Shown in pieces: positions 1-6,036 of a DNA stretch of 9,505 bases. The position numbers and the translations under genes are program-made. Position 1 is the stretch's first letter. Each line of letters begins with the position of its first letter. The DNA comes from Thermoplasmata archaeon (GTDB lineage Archaea > Thermoplasmatota > Thermoplasmata > SG8-5), in assembly GCA_030655715.1 (NCBI GenBank), contig JAUSPR010000253.1:1-9505 (forward strand). Direction: 5' to 3'. The notes under the pieces are model-generated. The model ran no database searches. It was not told where the DNA came from and saw only the letters and a list, made by a program, of their open reading frames with translations.

Positions 1-533
<533 letters not shown>

Positions 534-537
534 TAAA

Positions 538-1068
538 TCACTCCCTCCTTAGTTTATTTCTCAATTCTCTAATTATTTTCATAGACATTTCTCTGCCCTC
601 TCCCGTAGGATAATTACAATCTTCTTGCCCCCATATCCATTTATATGCCTTTAATAAAACATCTGGAGGTTCACCAACCATTGAGTTTAATTTAGTTGTT
701 TCCAACACATCAGAAGGTTCTTCTCCGTTGAAAACTCTTTCCATGGTATCAATCAACTTTATTGTCTCTTTCGGATTAATATTTCCCTTTAACTCAATAT
801 CATTGGAAATGTCCTTATGTGAAATTAACCAGAGAGATGAATCCTTTGGATTATAAATCCAAACCATAAAATCTTCACGTCTCGCGTTTCCATAAAAAGA
901 TTTACCACCGGGCTTTGTAATAACAATTTTTCTTCCATCTGTCAATTGTTCAACTTCATAACCTCTATATTTCACATTTTTTAGGTGTTCTCTGAATTCT
1001 TCGCGGGGCTGGTTTTTTATATCTAAATCAACTAGTTCAATTTCATGTTTATATAGATTTCCTTTCAT
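538..1068 (-). CDS. Uncharacterised 176-aa protein in a methyltransferase operon
   Basis: I do not recognise a named family. The first two thirds look alpha/beta, with strands such as GRKIVITKP, DFMVWIYNP and SSLWLISHKDI. The C-terminal quarter is helical and contains the most motif-like stretch, KWIWGQEDCNYP-x4-GREMSM (about residues 143-162). No PD-(D/E)xK, HNH, GIY-YIG or HKD nuclease motif is evident. There is no signal peptide or membrane segment. The start ATG overlaps the stop of the ribbon-helix-helix-like gene by 4 bp (ATGA), and the stop is 4 bp before the peptidase start, so it belongs to the same operon. Placed beside a beta-class methyltransferase, it could be a diverged restriction endonuclease or a recognition protein, but nothing in the sequence decides this. 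Confidence 0.8.
   Translation of the reverse strand: MKGNLYKHEIELVDLDIKNQPREEFREHLKNVKYRGYEVEQLTDGRKIVITKPGGKSFYGNARREDFMVWIYNPKDSSLWLISHKDISNDIELKGNINPKETIKLIDTMERVFNGEEPSDVLETTKLNSMVGEPPDVLLKAYKWIWGQEDCNYPTGEGREMSMKIIRELRNKLRRE
544..550 (-). promoter_or_regulatory. Strong Shine-Dalgarno site for the SprT-like gene
   Basis: AAGGAGG on the minus strand lies 10 nt before the ATG at 533, inside the last codons of the 176-aa gene. It fixes the peptidase start and allows independent re-initiation after the upstream stop at 538-540. Confidence 0.7.
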
Positions 1069-1202
1069 TGCTCTTCCCCCGTAGATTCTTCTTTATCAAC
1101 CAGTGACAGAATAAAATCGTGCCAGCTTAAATTTTTTCCGTTCTTGGCTTTAATCAGGCGTTTGTATTCCTTATCTTCGAAAGTGATGTTCAACGTTTTC
1201 AT
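1065..1202 (-). CDS. Small ribbon-helix-helix (CopG-like) protein, probable operon regulator or antitoxin
   Basis: A 45-aa ORF starts with a beta-strand pattern (MKTLNITF) followed by two short helices (EDKEYKRLIKAK and LSWHDFILSLV) and a charged tail. That is the strand-helix-helix layout of ribbon-helix-helix proteins, which dimerise through the strand to bind operator DNA. Similar short proteins are common in archaeal toxin-antitoxin and accessory loci. It is the first gene of the minus-strand operon. Its TGA overlaps the ATG of the 176-aa gene (ATGA, 4 bp). A palindrome lies 19 to 35 bp upstream of its start, so autoregulation is an attractive inference. The coding nature rests on length, in-frame coupling and fold pattern; DNA binding is inferred. 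Confidence 0.7.
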   Translation of the reverse strand: MKTLNITFEDKEYKRLIKAKNGKNLSWHDFILSLVDKEESTGEEQ

Positions 1203-1220
1203 TTGTATACCCCGGAAGTA

Positions 1221-1237
1221 AGTTACTAACTAAGTAA
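1221..1237. promoter_or_regulatory. Palindromic candidate operator at the operon start site
   Basis: AGTTACTAACT at 1221-1231 is a perfect 11-bp palindrome centred on C1226. It overlaps a second inverted repeat, TTACT (1223-1227) and AGTAA (1233-1237), with a 5-bp spacer. Both lie between the TATA box and the first start codon, over the predicted transcription start, where a bound repressor would block initiation. The small ribbon-helix-helix-like product of the first gene is the natural candidate ligand. Confidence 0.45.
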
Positions 1238-1248
1238 TAGCACGATTC

Positions 1249-1255
1249 TATTTAA
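1249..1255 (-). promoter_or_regulatory. Archaeal TATA box of the methyltransferase/peptidase operon
   Basis: Minus-strand TTAAATA is preceded by a purine-rich BRE-like GAAAGG. A transcript starting about 25 nt downstream (near 1227) would give a leader of roughly 25 nt before the ATG at 1202. The box overlaps the stop codon of the gene remnant at 1252-1317. Confidence 0.55.
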
Positions 1256-1317
1256 CCTTTCGTTTCGTCGTTTGGGGGATAGTTTGTTCGTTGAGTAGCC
1301 AGTATACTCGTTCTCAT
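1252..1317 (-). pseudogene. 5' stub resembling the start of the 290-aa KLTAKGNLP-family gene
   Basis: A 21-codon minus-strand ORF begins MRTSIL-A-T-Q, against MRTSIL-D-I-A-Q at the start of the gene at 4309. Four of the six shared codons differ only by synonymous changes, including TCT versus AGT for serine, which points to old common coding ancestry rather than a fresh copy. Upstream, TTTAATAGGGA (1335-1345) corresponds to TTTAAATAGGGA (4329-4340) at a similar distance from the ATG, so the promoter appears shared too. After nine codons the match ends, and the stop coincides with the TATA box of the next operon. The simplest reading is a paralogue truncated when the methyltransferase operon arrived. 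The matched region is short, so chance is not excluded. Confidence 0.4.
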
Positions 1318-1467
1318 CCCTGATTTCATATAACTCCCTATTAAACGAGCCTTCATCTCATTTAACCTTTCCACCCCGTCTGGAATCGGCCATTTCTAAG
1401 TGGTTCAGTTCCGGGTTCATTGTTCCCAGATATGTGTGTATGCTTAAAAGGTTTACAGGGGAGCAGG

Positions 1468-1549
1468 TCAACCTCCACCCTCGTATAATGGATAAGGCGC
1501 CAACCGTATTAGAAAACGGTGCGCCGCCCTCGGGTCCGCTACAGGTTGA
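1468..1549. other. Compound inverted-repeat element in a gene-poor stretch (possible structured RNA)
   Basis: The 317-bp gap between the gene stub and the helicase holds no convincing gene. It contains a 10-bp stem with a 2-nt bulge: GGCGC (1496-1500), ACCGT (1503-1507), loop ATTAGAAA, ACGGT-GCGCC (1516-1525). An outer 7-bp pair encloses it: TCAACCT (1468-1474) with AGGTTGA (1543-1549). CCCTCG occurs on both sides of the inner stem. The 82-nt span and the outer 7-bp pairing recall a tRNA, but there is no T-arm and the inner loop has 8 nt. It could be a small RNA or a decayed attachment site; strand undetermined. Confidence 0.35.
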
Positions 1550-1601
1550 TATCTGCAAATGGCAAACCGCGCACGCCCCGAGCCGTTTCCTTGGGTGGTA
1601 A

Positions 1602-1609
1602 AACTATAT
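1602..1609 (+). promoter_or_regulatory. Archaeal TATA box of the helicase gene
   Basis: AACTATAT, preceded by GGTAAA, lies about 26 to 33 bp before the helicase ATG at 1635. The predicted transcription start therefore falls within a few bases of the start codon, giving a leaderless or nearly leaderless mRNA. This agrees with the lack of a good Shine-Dalgarno site there. Confidence 0.5.
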
Positions 1610-1634
1610 CTTAGTTCATACATATGCCCAGACT

Positions 1635-3266
1635 ATGAAGCAACGCACGTTGACCGAGTTCGATGCCGATGGCGAAGTCCGTCCCGCCTCAAAACCAGCC
1701 GCATCCCCGGCCTCCCGACCTCACAGCGACTGTTTCACGGTTTCCGAGTCGTACATAGTGCATCCCCTCCTGAAACCGCAGAGCGTGCAATACCGCGAGT
1801 TCCAGCTCAACCTGGCAGTATCGGCCATAGACGAGAGCACGCTCATAGTCCTTCCCACGGGACTCGGTAAAACAGTCATCGCCGCAATGGTCGCCGCCGA
1901 CGTCAAGGCGCATCGGGGCGGAAAAATCCTGTTTCTCGCGCCGACCAAACCGCTCGCCCAGCAGCACATGCAGTCGTTTTCCAGGTTCCTCGACACCCCC
2001 GAACAGATGGAACTGTTCACGGGTTCGACCAACGCCGCGAAACGGGCGCTGCTCTGGACGGAGGCTTCGTTCATTTTCGCCACGCCGCAGGGGATTGGGA
2101 ACGACATCGAAAAGAACCGATACACGCTGGAAAACGTTTCGCTGCTGATATTTGACGAGGCTCACAGGGCGGTCGGCGACTATTCGTATGTCAACATATC
2201 GAGACAATACCGGGCTCAGGCCAGCTCGCCGCTCGTGCTCGGATTGACCGCATCGCCCGGCTCCGAGATCGAGCGCGTCGAAGAGGTCATTGAGAATCTC
2301 GGCATCGGACGTGTCGAGGCGCGCGGCCCGCAAGACAGGGATGTCGCGGACTACGTCAAGCATATCGATGTGGCCTGGTCGAAGGTCCAGTTGACGCCCC
2401 AGATGATAGAGATGCGCGACGCGCTGGAGGATAGCCTGACCGAACGTATCAACAAACTGAAACGAACCGGCTTCCTGCGGCGCTGGCGCAAGGGCCAGAG
2501 TGTACCGAAGAAGGAGATTATCGCGACCGGTGCCGCCATCCGCGCGCGCATCGCAACGCGGCGTAGCGGGATGCTGTTCGGCGCGATGTTCAACCAGGCG
2601 GTCGCGCTCCAGCTCTGCCATTGCCTGGAACTGCTCGAAACGCAGGGCGTCGCGCCGCTGAAGCTCTATCTCGAACGCATGCTCTCGCAGGACAAGCTTT
2701 CCAGGACCGAGAAATCGTTCCTAGGCGAGCTGGCCGTGGCGAGCGCCCTGAGGAACTGCAAGAAGCACAGAGGCAGCTCACACCCGAAGGAGGACGCGCT
2801 CGTTGGGATACTGAAAGAGCAACTCGCTGGAAATCCGGATTCGCTCGTCATCGTGTTCTCGCAGTTCCGCGACACGATTTCGACGATAATCAAGCGATTG
2901 AGAGACGAGGGACTGAGCCCGGTCCGGTTCGTCGGGCAGGCCAATCGCGATGACGAGAAGGGGATGTCGCAGAAGGAGCAGGCCGATATACTCGACAGTT
3001 TCAGGAAGAGGGAGTTCAACATCATGGTCGCGAGCAGCGTGGCCGAGGAGGGGTTGGACATTCCGGCGGTGGACATCGTCGTATTCTATGAGCCTGTGCC
3101 CAGCGAGATCAGGACTATCCAGAGGCGCGGCAGGACTGGCCGGAGCGCGGTGGGAAAGGTCGCTGTGCTCGTGACCGAGGATTCAAGGGACGAAGCGTTC
3201 CTGTACGCAGAAATAGCGCGGGAGAAGAAGATGCGGAAGCTGGTCGGGAAGATGGGGCGGAAGTGA
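1635..3266 (+). CDS. Hef/FANCM-type SF2 DNA helicase without nuclease domain
   Basis: This is an ATP-dependent DNA helicase/translocase expected to remodel stalled replication forks and branched DNA. Visible motifs: Walker A PTGLGKT (74-80), DEAH (174-177), TAS (205-207), motif IV FSQFRDT (408-414), motif V within VASSVAEEGLDIP (465-477) and motif VI QRRGRTGR (496-503). GQANRDDEKGMSQKEQ (434-449) is the signature seen in archaeal Hef and FANCM. The long helical stretch 250-370 between the two RecA folds corresponds to the Hef insertion domain. Canonical Hef continues into an ERCC4/XPF nuclease and helix-hairpin-helix; this protein stops at 543 aa, just after the helicase. QRTLTEF at residues 3-9 looks like a PCNA-interacting box. 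The gene is much richer in GC than its neighbours, consistent with core genome. The start is supported by the TATA box about 30 bp upstream. Confidence 0.93.
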   Translation: MKQRTLTEFDADGEVRPASKPAASPASRPHSDCFTVSESYIVHPLLKPQSVQYREFQLNLAVSAIDESTLIVLPTGLGKTVIAAMVAADVKAHRGGKILFLAPTKPLAQQHMQSFSRFLDTPEQMELFTGSTNAAKRALLWTEASFIFATPQGIGNDIEKNRYTLENVSLLIFDEAHRAVGDYSYVNISRQYRAQASSPLVLGLTASPGSEIERVEEVIENLGIGRVEARGPQDRDVADYVKHIDVAWSKVQLTPQMIEMRDALEDSLTERINKLKRTGFLRRWRKGQSVPKKEIIATGAAIRARIATRRSGMLFGAMFNQAVALQLCHCLELLETQGVAPLKLYLERMLSQDKLSRTEKSFLGELAVASALRNCKKHRGSSHPKEDALVGILKEQLAGNPDSLVIVFSQFRDTISTIIKRLRDEGLSPVRFVGQANRDDEKGMSQKEQADILDSFRKREFNIMVASSVAEEGLDIPAVDIVVFYEPVPSEIRTIQRRGRTGRSAVGKVAVLVTEDSRDEAFLYAEIAREKKMRKLVGKMGRK

Positions 3267-3370
3267 AGCTTTCGCGTATGGGATGCGCTGCAAGCCAGCA
3301 CCGACCCTCCGCGGATGACGTTCCCAGAATAGGGGCGATGGATATTTTCGAACGATTTGAGAAGCGCGCC

Positions 3371-3388
3371 GAAAGAGGAAAAACAAGC
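3371..3388 (-). terminator. Possible U-rich terminator for the 290-aa gene
   Basis: The minus strand reads GCTTGTTTTTCCTCTTTC about 50 nt after the stop codon. Archaeal termination often occurs at such U-rich tracts without a hairpin. The 170-bp convergent gap to the helicase shows nothing else clear. Confidence 0.25.
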
Positions 3389-3436
3389 AGATGCAGTTGG
3401 GCAGTGTGCCGAATAGACACAGCCAGACGCGATGTG

Positions 3437-4309
3437 TTATCCGATGCGGGTGCTTGCGTCTTTTTCCCACGTTATCAATTCGTCCATCAACTCATTCTTT
3501 TGAATCGTGTACTCTTTCCGAATCATATAAATCCAATCATCTTGTCCGACAATAGTAATCAAACCAAATCTCTTCATAAAACGTTCCAAAACACGTGTGC
3601 AATAACATTTCAATATCTCATCTTCTTTTGTAGAATAGCCGCCCTTGAAATCCATTAGGGATCTCGGATAAGCGCGGATAATTTTCTCGGCATAGAAGAC
3701 AGGACTCCTTTTCTGGTCGCCATATTTTTGCACGAGATAAATAGAAAATGGAAAGGACGCTTGAATTATCCCCCCCTCTGGATAGCGATCGCTGCATCCC
3801 CAATTTAGTTTGGAGCAGTAAGTTTCAAACAAGAAAAGGTAAAAATCCAAAGGGGGCGCTTCCAACAAGTTGTCTCCAATTCTGGTGATCGATAGGTGAC
3901 CCTTTACTTTTTTCGTTATTCCCACAAGTTGGGTATAGTTGTTGATTAGAGTAATGTAAAATGAATCCTCTTCTTTCATCAGTTTCCAATTCTCGGGCCA
4001 ATGAAAATCGTCCTCACCTATTCCTTTGGCCAACAAGTCCCTGCAGAGTTGTCTGGGCAGATTTCCTTTTGCCGTCAATTTTATCGGCTGGAGGCTGCGG
4101 ACTATGTTTAAATAACTTTTAACATCTCTGGTGAAATACGGACTCGAAAGTTTATCTTCGTTGACTTTTTTGTTTAACCGCATGCATGATTTTGAGGGCT
4201 CGAAGGGTGCGTATAACAATCCGTGCATTTCGCTCGGTGTAAACCCTTCGAAATCGCTTACAGCCAACCGGTTATATTCTTGAGCAATGTCGAGGATAGA
4301 TGTTCTCAT
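3437..4309 (-). CDS. Uncharacterised protein of the KLTAKGNLP family
   Basis: A 290-aa protein with GFTPSEMHGLLYAPF (22-36) and IKLTAKGNLP (76-85). I know this pair as the hallmark of a widespread, functionally unassigned family in bacteria and archaea, usually with the pattern GLSP-x-Q-x-x-LLY then KLTA-x-GNL-x-R. The C-terminal part, about 230-285, reads as helix-helix-strand (RVLERFMKRFGLITIV, DDWIYMI) and could be a winged helix. There is no signal peptide or membrane span. The reading frame stays open upstream to a TTG at 4351, but a TATA box would then lie inside the coding region. Starting at ATG 4309 places that box 24 bp upstream and predicts a leaderless mRNA, so I chose 4309. Composition is less GC-rich than the helicase. 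A 5' stub resembling this gene sits at 1252-1317. Confidence 0.82.
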   Translation of the reverse strand: MRTSILDIAQEYNRLAVSDFEGFTPSEMHGLLYAPFEPSKSCMRLNKKVNEDKLSSPYFTRDVKSYLNIVRSLQPIKLTAKGNLPRQLCRDLLAKGIGEDDFHWPENWKLMKEEDSFYITLINNYTQLVGITKKVKGHLSITRIGDNLLEAPPLDFYLFLFETYCSKLNWGCSDRYPEGGIIQASFPFSIYLVQKYGDQKRSPVFYAEKIIRAYPRSLMDFKGGYSTKEDEILKCYCTRVLERFMKRFGLITIVGQDDWIYMIRKEYTIQKNELMDELITWEKDASTRIG

Positions 4310-4332
4310 TTCATCTCGATAATATGATTCCC

Positions 4333-4340
4333 TATTTAAA
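4333..4340 (-). promoter_or_regulatory. TATA box of the 290-aa gene
   Basis: Minus-strand TTTAAATA lies 24 bp before the ATG at 4309, so initiation is predicted within a base or two of the start codon. This rules against the longer TTG-initiated reading. Confidence 0.6.
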
Positions 4341-4589
4341 TTGACCCGCAATTTCAGATGATGCCGCGGTCATGTGAAACGGGAAGTGTCAAGGAGCATT
4401 TGGCTGGAACGGAGCGCAGCCGTGTGCCGGTCGTTGAACGTTCGACTATGTTTCTTTGAGAACGAGCCATAGTGTTGCGCAATATTGTTCACTTAAATTC
4501 TTGTGCGGAGAAAGGTGTTTATTTCTGCGCACCACTATAATATCGGTCATTCACCCTGTGTATTACTATTTCAGAAAGCGCAGTGGAAC
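4341..4589. other. Divergent intergenic stretch, no gene seen
   Basis: This stretch separates the divergent 290-aa and 322-aa genes. I see no convincing ORF or RNA gene. It holds short palindromes: GAACGTTC (4436-4443), extendable to a 14-mer with one wobble pair, and TTGCGCAA (4475-4482). These could be binding sites, but nothing links them to a regulator. Confidence 0.4.
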
Positions 4590-4599
4590 AAATATTTAT
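4590..4599 (+). promoter_or_regulatory. TATA box upstream of the 322-aa gene
   Basis: AAATATTTAT preceded by GGAAC is a good archaeal TATA match. Initiation about 26 nt from its centre (near 4620) gives a leader of roughly 67 nt to the ATG at 4687. That leader contains CCCCC (4626-4630) able to pair with GGGGG (4649-4653) around a small CGG/CCG hairpin. Alternatively the transcript is leaderless at the in-frame ATG 4618. Confidence 0.45.
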
Positions 4600-4686
4600 G
4601 TCGGTTGTGCATCGGGAATGCATGCCCCCCCGGCAAACCGTCGGAGATGGGGGTTCGAGGTGTTCACCGTGATAACCGAGGAAACG

Positions 4687-5655
4687 ATGTCCCAAGCGAT
4701 TTTCGATTACGCGACCGAGAAGTACGGCGACCGCGTGGAGGAACTGTATCAACGATTCGGTGCGGAATTCCCGGAAAAAGACTGGAATATTCCGGACGAC
4801 GCCTGGGAAAAGAACTACCTTTGTTGGTTGTTCTTCGAAAAGGTCCTGCCGGAAACGGGTATGACCATAGCCGAGGAATTCGCAGAAGCCTCGAAGGACA
4901 TGGCACCGAGGATGAAACAGAACATCCTTCAAATGAGGAACATGATACGGTCTAATTTCGCGGTCATATCAGGGAAAGGCCAATCCCTGAAAATCAAGGA
5001 CTTGGAGGATCAAAACGTCTATGCTGTGACCCTGCCCAGGGAGGTTCCGTCGATACCTCCTAACAAGTTGTTGACTGGCAGGATACACCCATTCGGCGAC
5101 CACTACCGATTCATCGGCATCTTCTTGATCAAAACGACGCCGCTGATATTGGACCCGGAAATCCTCAAGAACGCTTATGAGACCGAGCAGGTCAAAAGAT
5201 CCGAAAGCATACAGTTGCGCAAGGGCTCCACATTTCAATCCGTGTTGAACAAGTACCCGTCGCACTGGATAGACTGGATGTGCACCCATTACAGGATAAA
5301 AGAGAGACTTAAAAAGGACAAGATACGCAAGATAGAGAACAAGCTGACCGCAGAAATAGAAATCATCGTCAACGGTCTGTCCGAACAGTCAAAGGACGCC
5401 TTGCGCCTTTGCCTGGCGCATGGCGGTTTTGTGAAATACGGAATGCTCAAAGACTTTGACGACGACATCGGGTTCTTCTGGGACGAAGAAAAATACAAAT
5501 CCCCCATCGCGGAGCTCAGGCAGAAAGGCCTGCTTTTCGTGGGTAAAATGGGATTCGGGGACAGGAACTACAAGATAGCGTTCGTGCCCGGCGAACTCAG
5601 GGACGGGATGAGGTCTGGGCTGTCTTCGAGGGCAACACAGACGATACTTGGATGA
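4687..5655 (+). CDS. Uncharacterised 322-aa protein with probable C-terminal winged helix
   Basis: I do not recognise a named family. The N-terminal 95 residues are helical and acidic. Residues 110-150 form a beta-rich core (NVYAVTLP, GRIHPFGDHYRFIGIFLI). Residues 185-230 are helical with the charged KERLKKDKIRKIENK. Residues 231-305 (LSEQSKDALRLCLAHGG, then YKSPIAELRQKGLLFVGK, then YKIAFVPGELRD) read like a winged helix followed by the FVP-x-ELR tail often seen in archaeal helix-turn-helix proteins. There is no signal peptide or membrane span. The frame is open back to 4456, but that extension (cysteine-rich, aromatic) looks non-coding and contains the promoter. ATG 4687 has GAGGA five bases upstream. 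GTG 4670 (GAGGTG upstream) and ATG 4618 are alternatives. A regulatory role is only an inference. Confidence 0.78.
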   Translation: MSQAIFDYATEKYGDRVEELYQRFGAEFPEKDWNIPDDAWEKNYLCWLFFEKVLPETGMTIAEEFAEASKDMAPRMKQNILQMRNMIRSNFAVISGKGQSLKIKDLEDQNVYAVTLPREVPSIPPNKLLTGRIHPFGDHYRFIGIFLIKTTPLILDPEILKNAYETEQVKRSESIQLRKGSTFQSVLNKYPSHWIDWMCTHYRIKERLKKDKIRKIENKLTAEIEIIVNGLSEQSKDALRLCLAHGGFVKYGMLKDFDDDIGFFWDEEKYKSPIAELRQKGLLFVGKMGFGDRNYKIAFVPGELRDGMRSGLSSRATQTILG

Positions 5656-5780
5656 GGGCACCCTGGAAAGTTCAATAAAGATGAGTTGAACGAATCCTGG
5701 CAAGAGCATCTTATAGCGACATCCGAAGTTCTGCCTCGGAACGGGTTGGATTGGTGATGGCATGGGGGTGTTGGGCGGCT

Positions 5781-5948
5781 GGCCGGTGCCATAGCTCTGG
5801 GGTCGGGTTGTATGCCGATTTAAACTCCTCCCCGCCCTTACAGGCGAGGTTTCCTAAGAATGAGCTTAATTGTCACCTAGCCAGATTCAAACAATCTGGC
5901 TCACAACCCCGCCCTCACAGGCGGGGCATGATGGATTGGGCCGGTGCC
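5781..5948. repeat. Direct repeat GGCCGGTGCC flanking the hairpin cluster
   Basis: GGCCGGTGCC occurs at 5781-5790 and again at 5939-5948, one copy on each side of the three-hairpin element. TGGATTGG is also found on both sides (5747-5754 and 5932-5939). The 10-mer copies begin 158 bp apart. They may mark an old insertion or local duplication. Confidence 0.5.
5822..5926. mobile_element. Three-hairpin element resembling IS200/IS605 ends (relic or MITE-like)
   Basis: Three hairpins sit in 105 bp. CCCCGCC (5830-5836) pairs with GGCGAGG (5843-5849) around a 6-nt loop with one mismatch, flanked by AAAC/GTTT. A-GCCAGATT (5879-5887) pairs with AATCTGGC-T (5893-5901), 9 bp perfect. CCCCGCC (5907-5913) pairs with GGCGGGG (5920-5926), 7 bp perfect, loop CTCACA. 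On the minus strand the first reads GGCGGGGAGGAGTTT, the kind of motif I know from TnpB/omega-RNA ends of archaeal IS605 elements. No tnpA or tnpB gene is present, so it is either a remnant end or a non-autonomous palindrome element. The rest of the 5656-6036 gap shows no gene. A plus-strand T5 run at 5957-5961 might terminate a transcript through it. Confidence 0.45.
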
Positions 5949-5998
5949 GTGGTGTGTTTTTCTGGTTGGCACAAAATGTGGAGCTTTGGACTCCCAAG

Positions 5999-6008
5999 TT
6001 TTAATTAT
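5999..6008 (+). promoter_or_regulatory. TATA-like box of the Type IIG gene
   Basis: TTTTAATTAT lies 29 to 38 bp before the ATG at 6037, predicting a leader of only a few bases. No good Shine-Dalgarno sequence precedes this ATG, as expected for a nearly leaderless mRNA. Confidence 0.4.
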
Positions 6009-6036
6009 CCAGAAGGGCTATCTAGGTTCGGGTAAA

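Noticed and set aside
1385..1435. Possible tRNA-Arg fragment on the plus strand (loop TTTCTAAG between GGCCA and TGGTT, then CCGGGTTCATTGTTCCCAG)
   Set aside because: The would-be anticodon loop has 8 nt, the T-loop is too long, and there is no D-arm or acceptor pair.
1475..1530. tRNA gene suggested by AATGGATAAGGCG (D-loop-like, plus) and TTTTCTAATA (anticodon-loop-like, minus)
   Set aside because: The two cues are on opposite strands, the loop has 8 nt and no T-arm exists; kept only as an inverted-repeat element.
1689..2621. Long 310-codon open frame on the minus strand inside the helicase
   Set aside because: It is a shadow of a GC-rich gene: arginine-rich, no recognisable motifs, fully overlapped by the well-supported helicase.
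3263..3658. 131-codon plus-strand ORF after the helicase
   Set aside because: Its second half is antisense to the 290-aa gene, and no promoter, ribosome-binding site or family motif supports it.
4624..4660. tRNA T-arm-like GGGGGTTCGAGG
   Set aside because: No matching CCCCC follows on the 3' side as a T-stem needs, and no other tRNA arms are present.
4456..4686. 77-residue N-terminal extension of the 322-aa protein
   Set aside because: It runs through a good TATA box, is cysteine- and aromatic-rich unlike the rest, and a ribosome-binding site supports ATG 4687.
5895..5945. Minus-strand reading with a CPAC zinc-knuckle-like motif, considered as the C-terminus of a TnpB relic
   Set aside because: Only a few codons around a hairpin match and no upstream TnpB coding sequence is present, so a coding relic is not supported.
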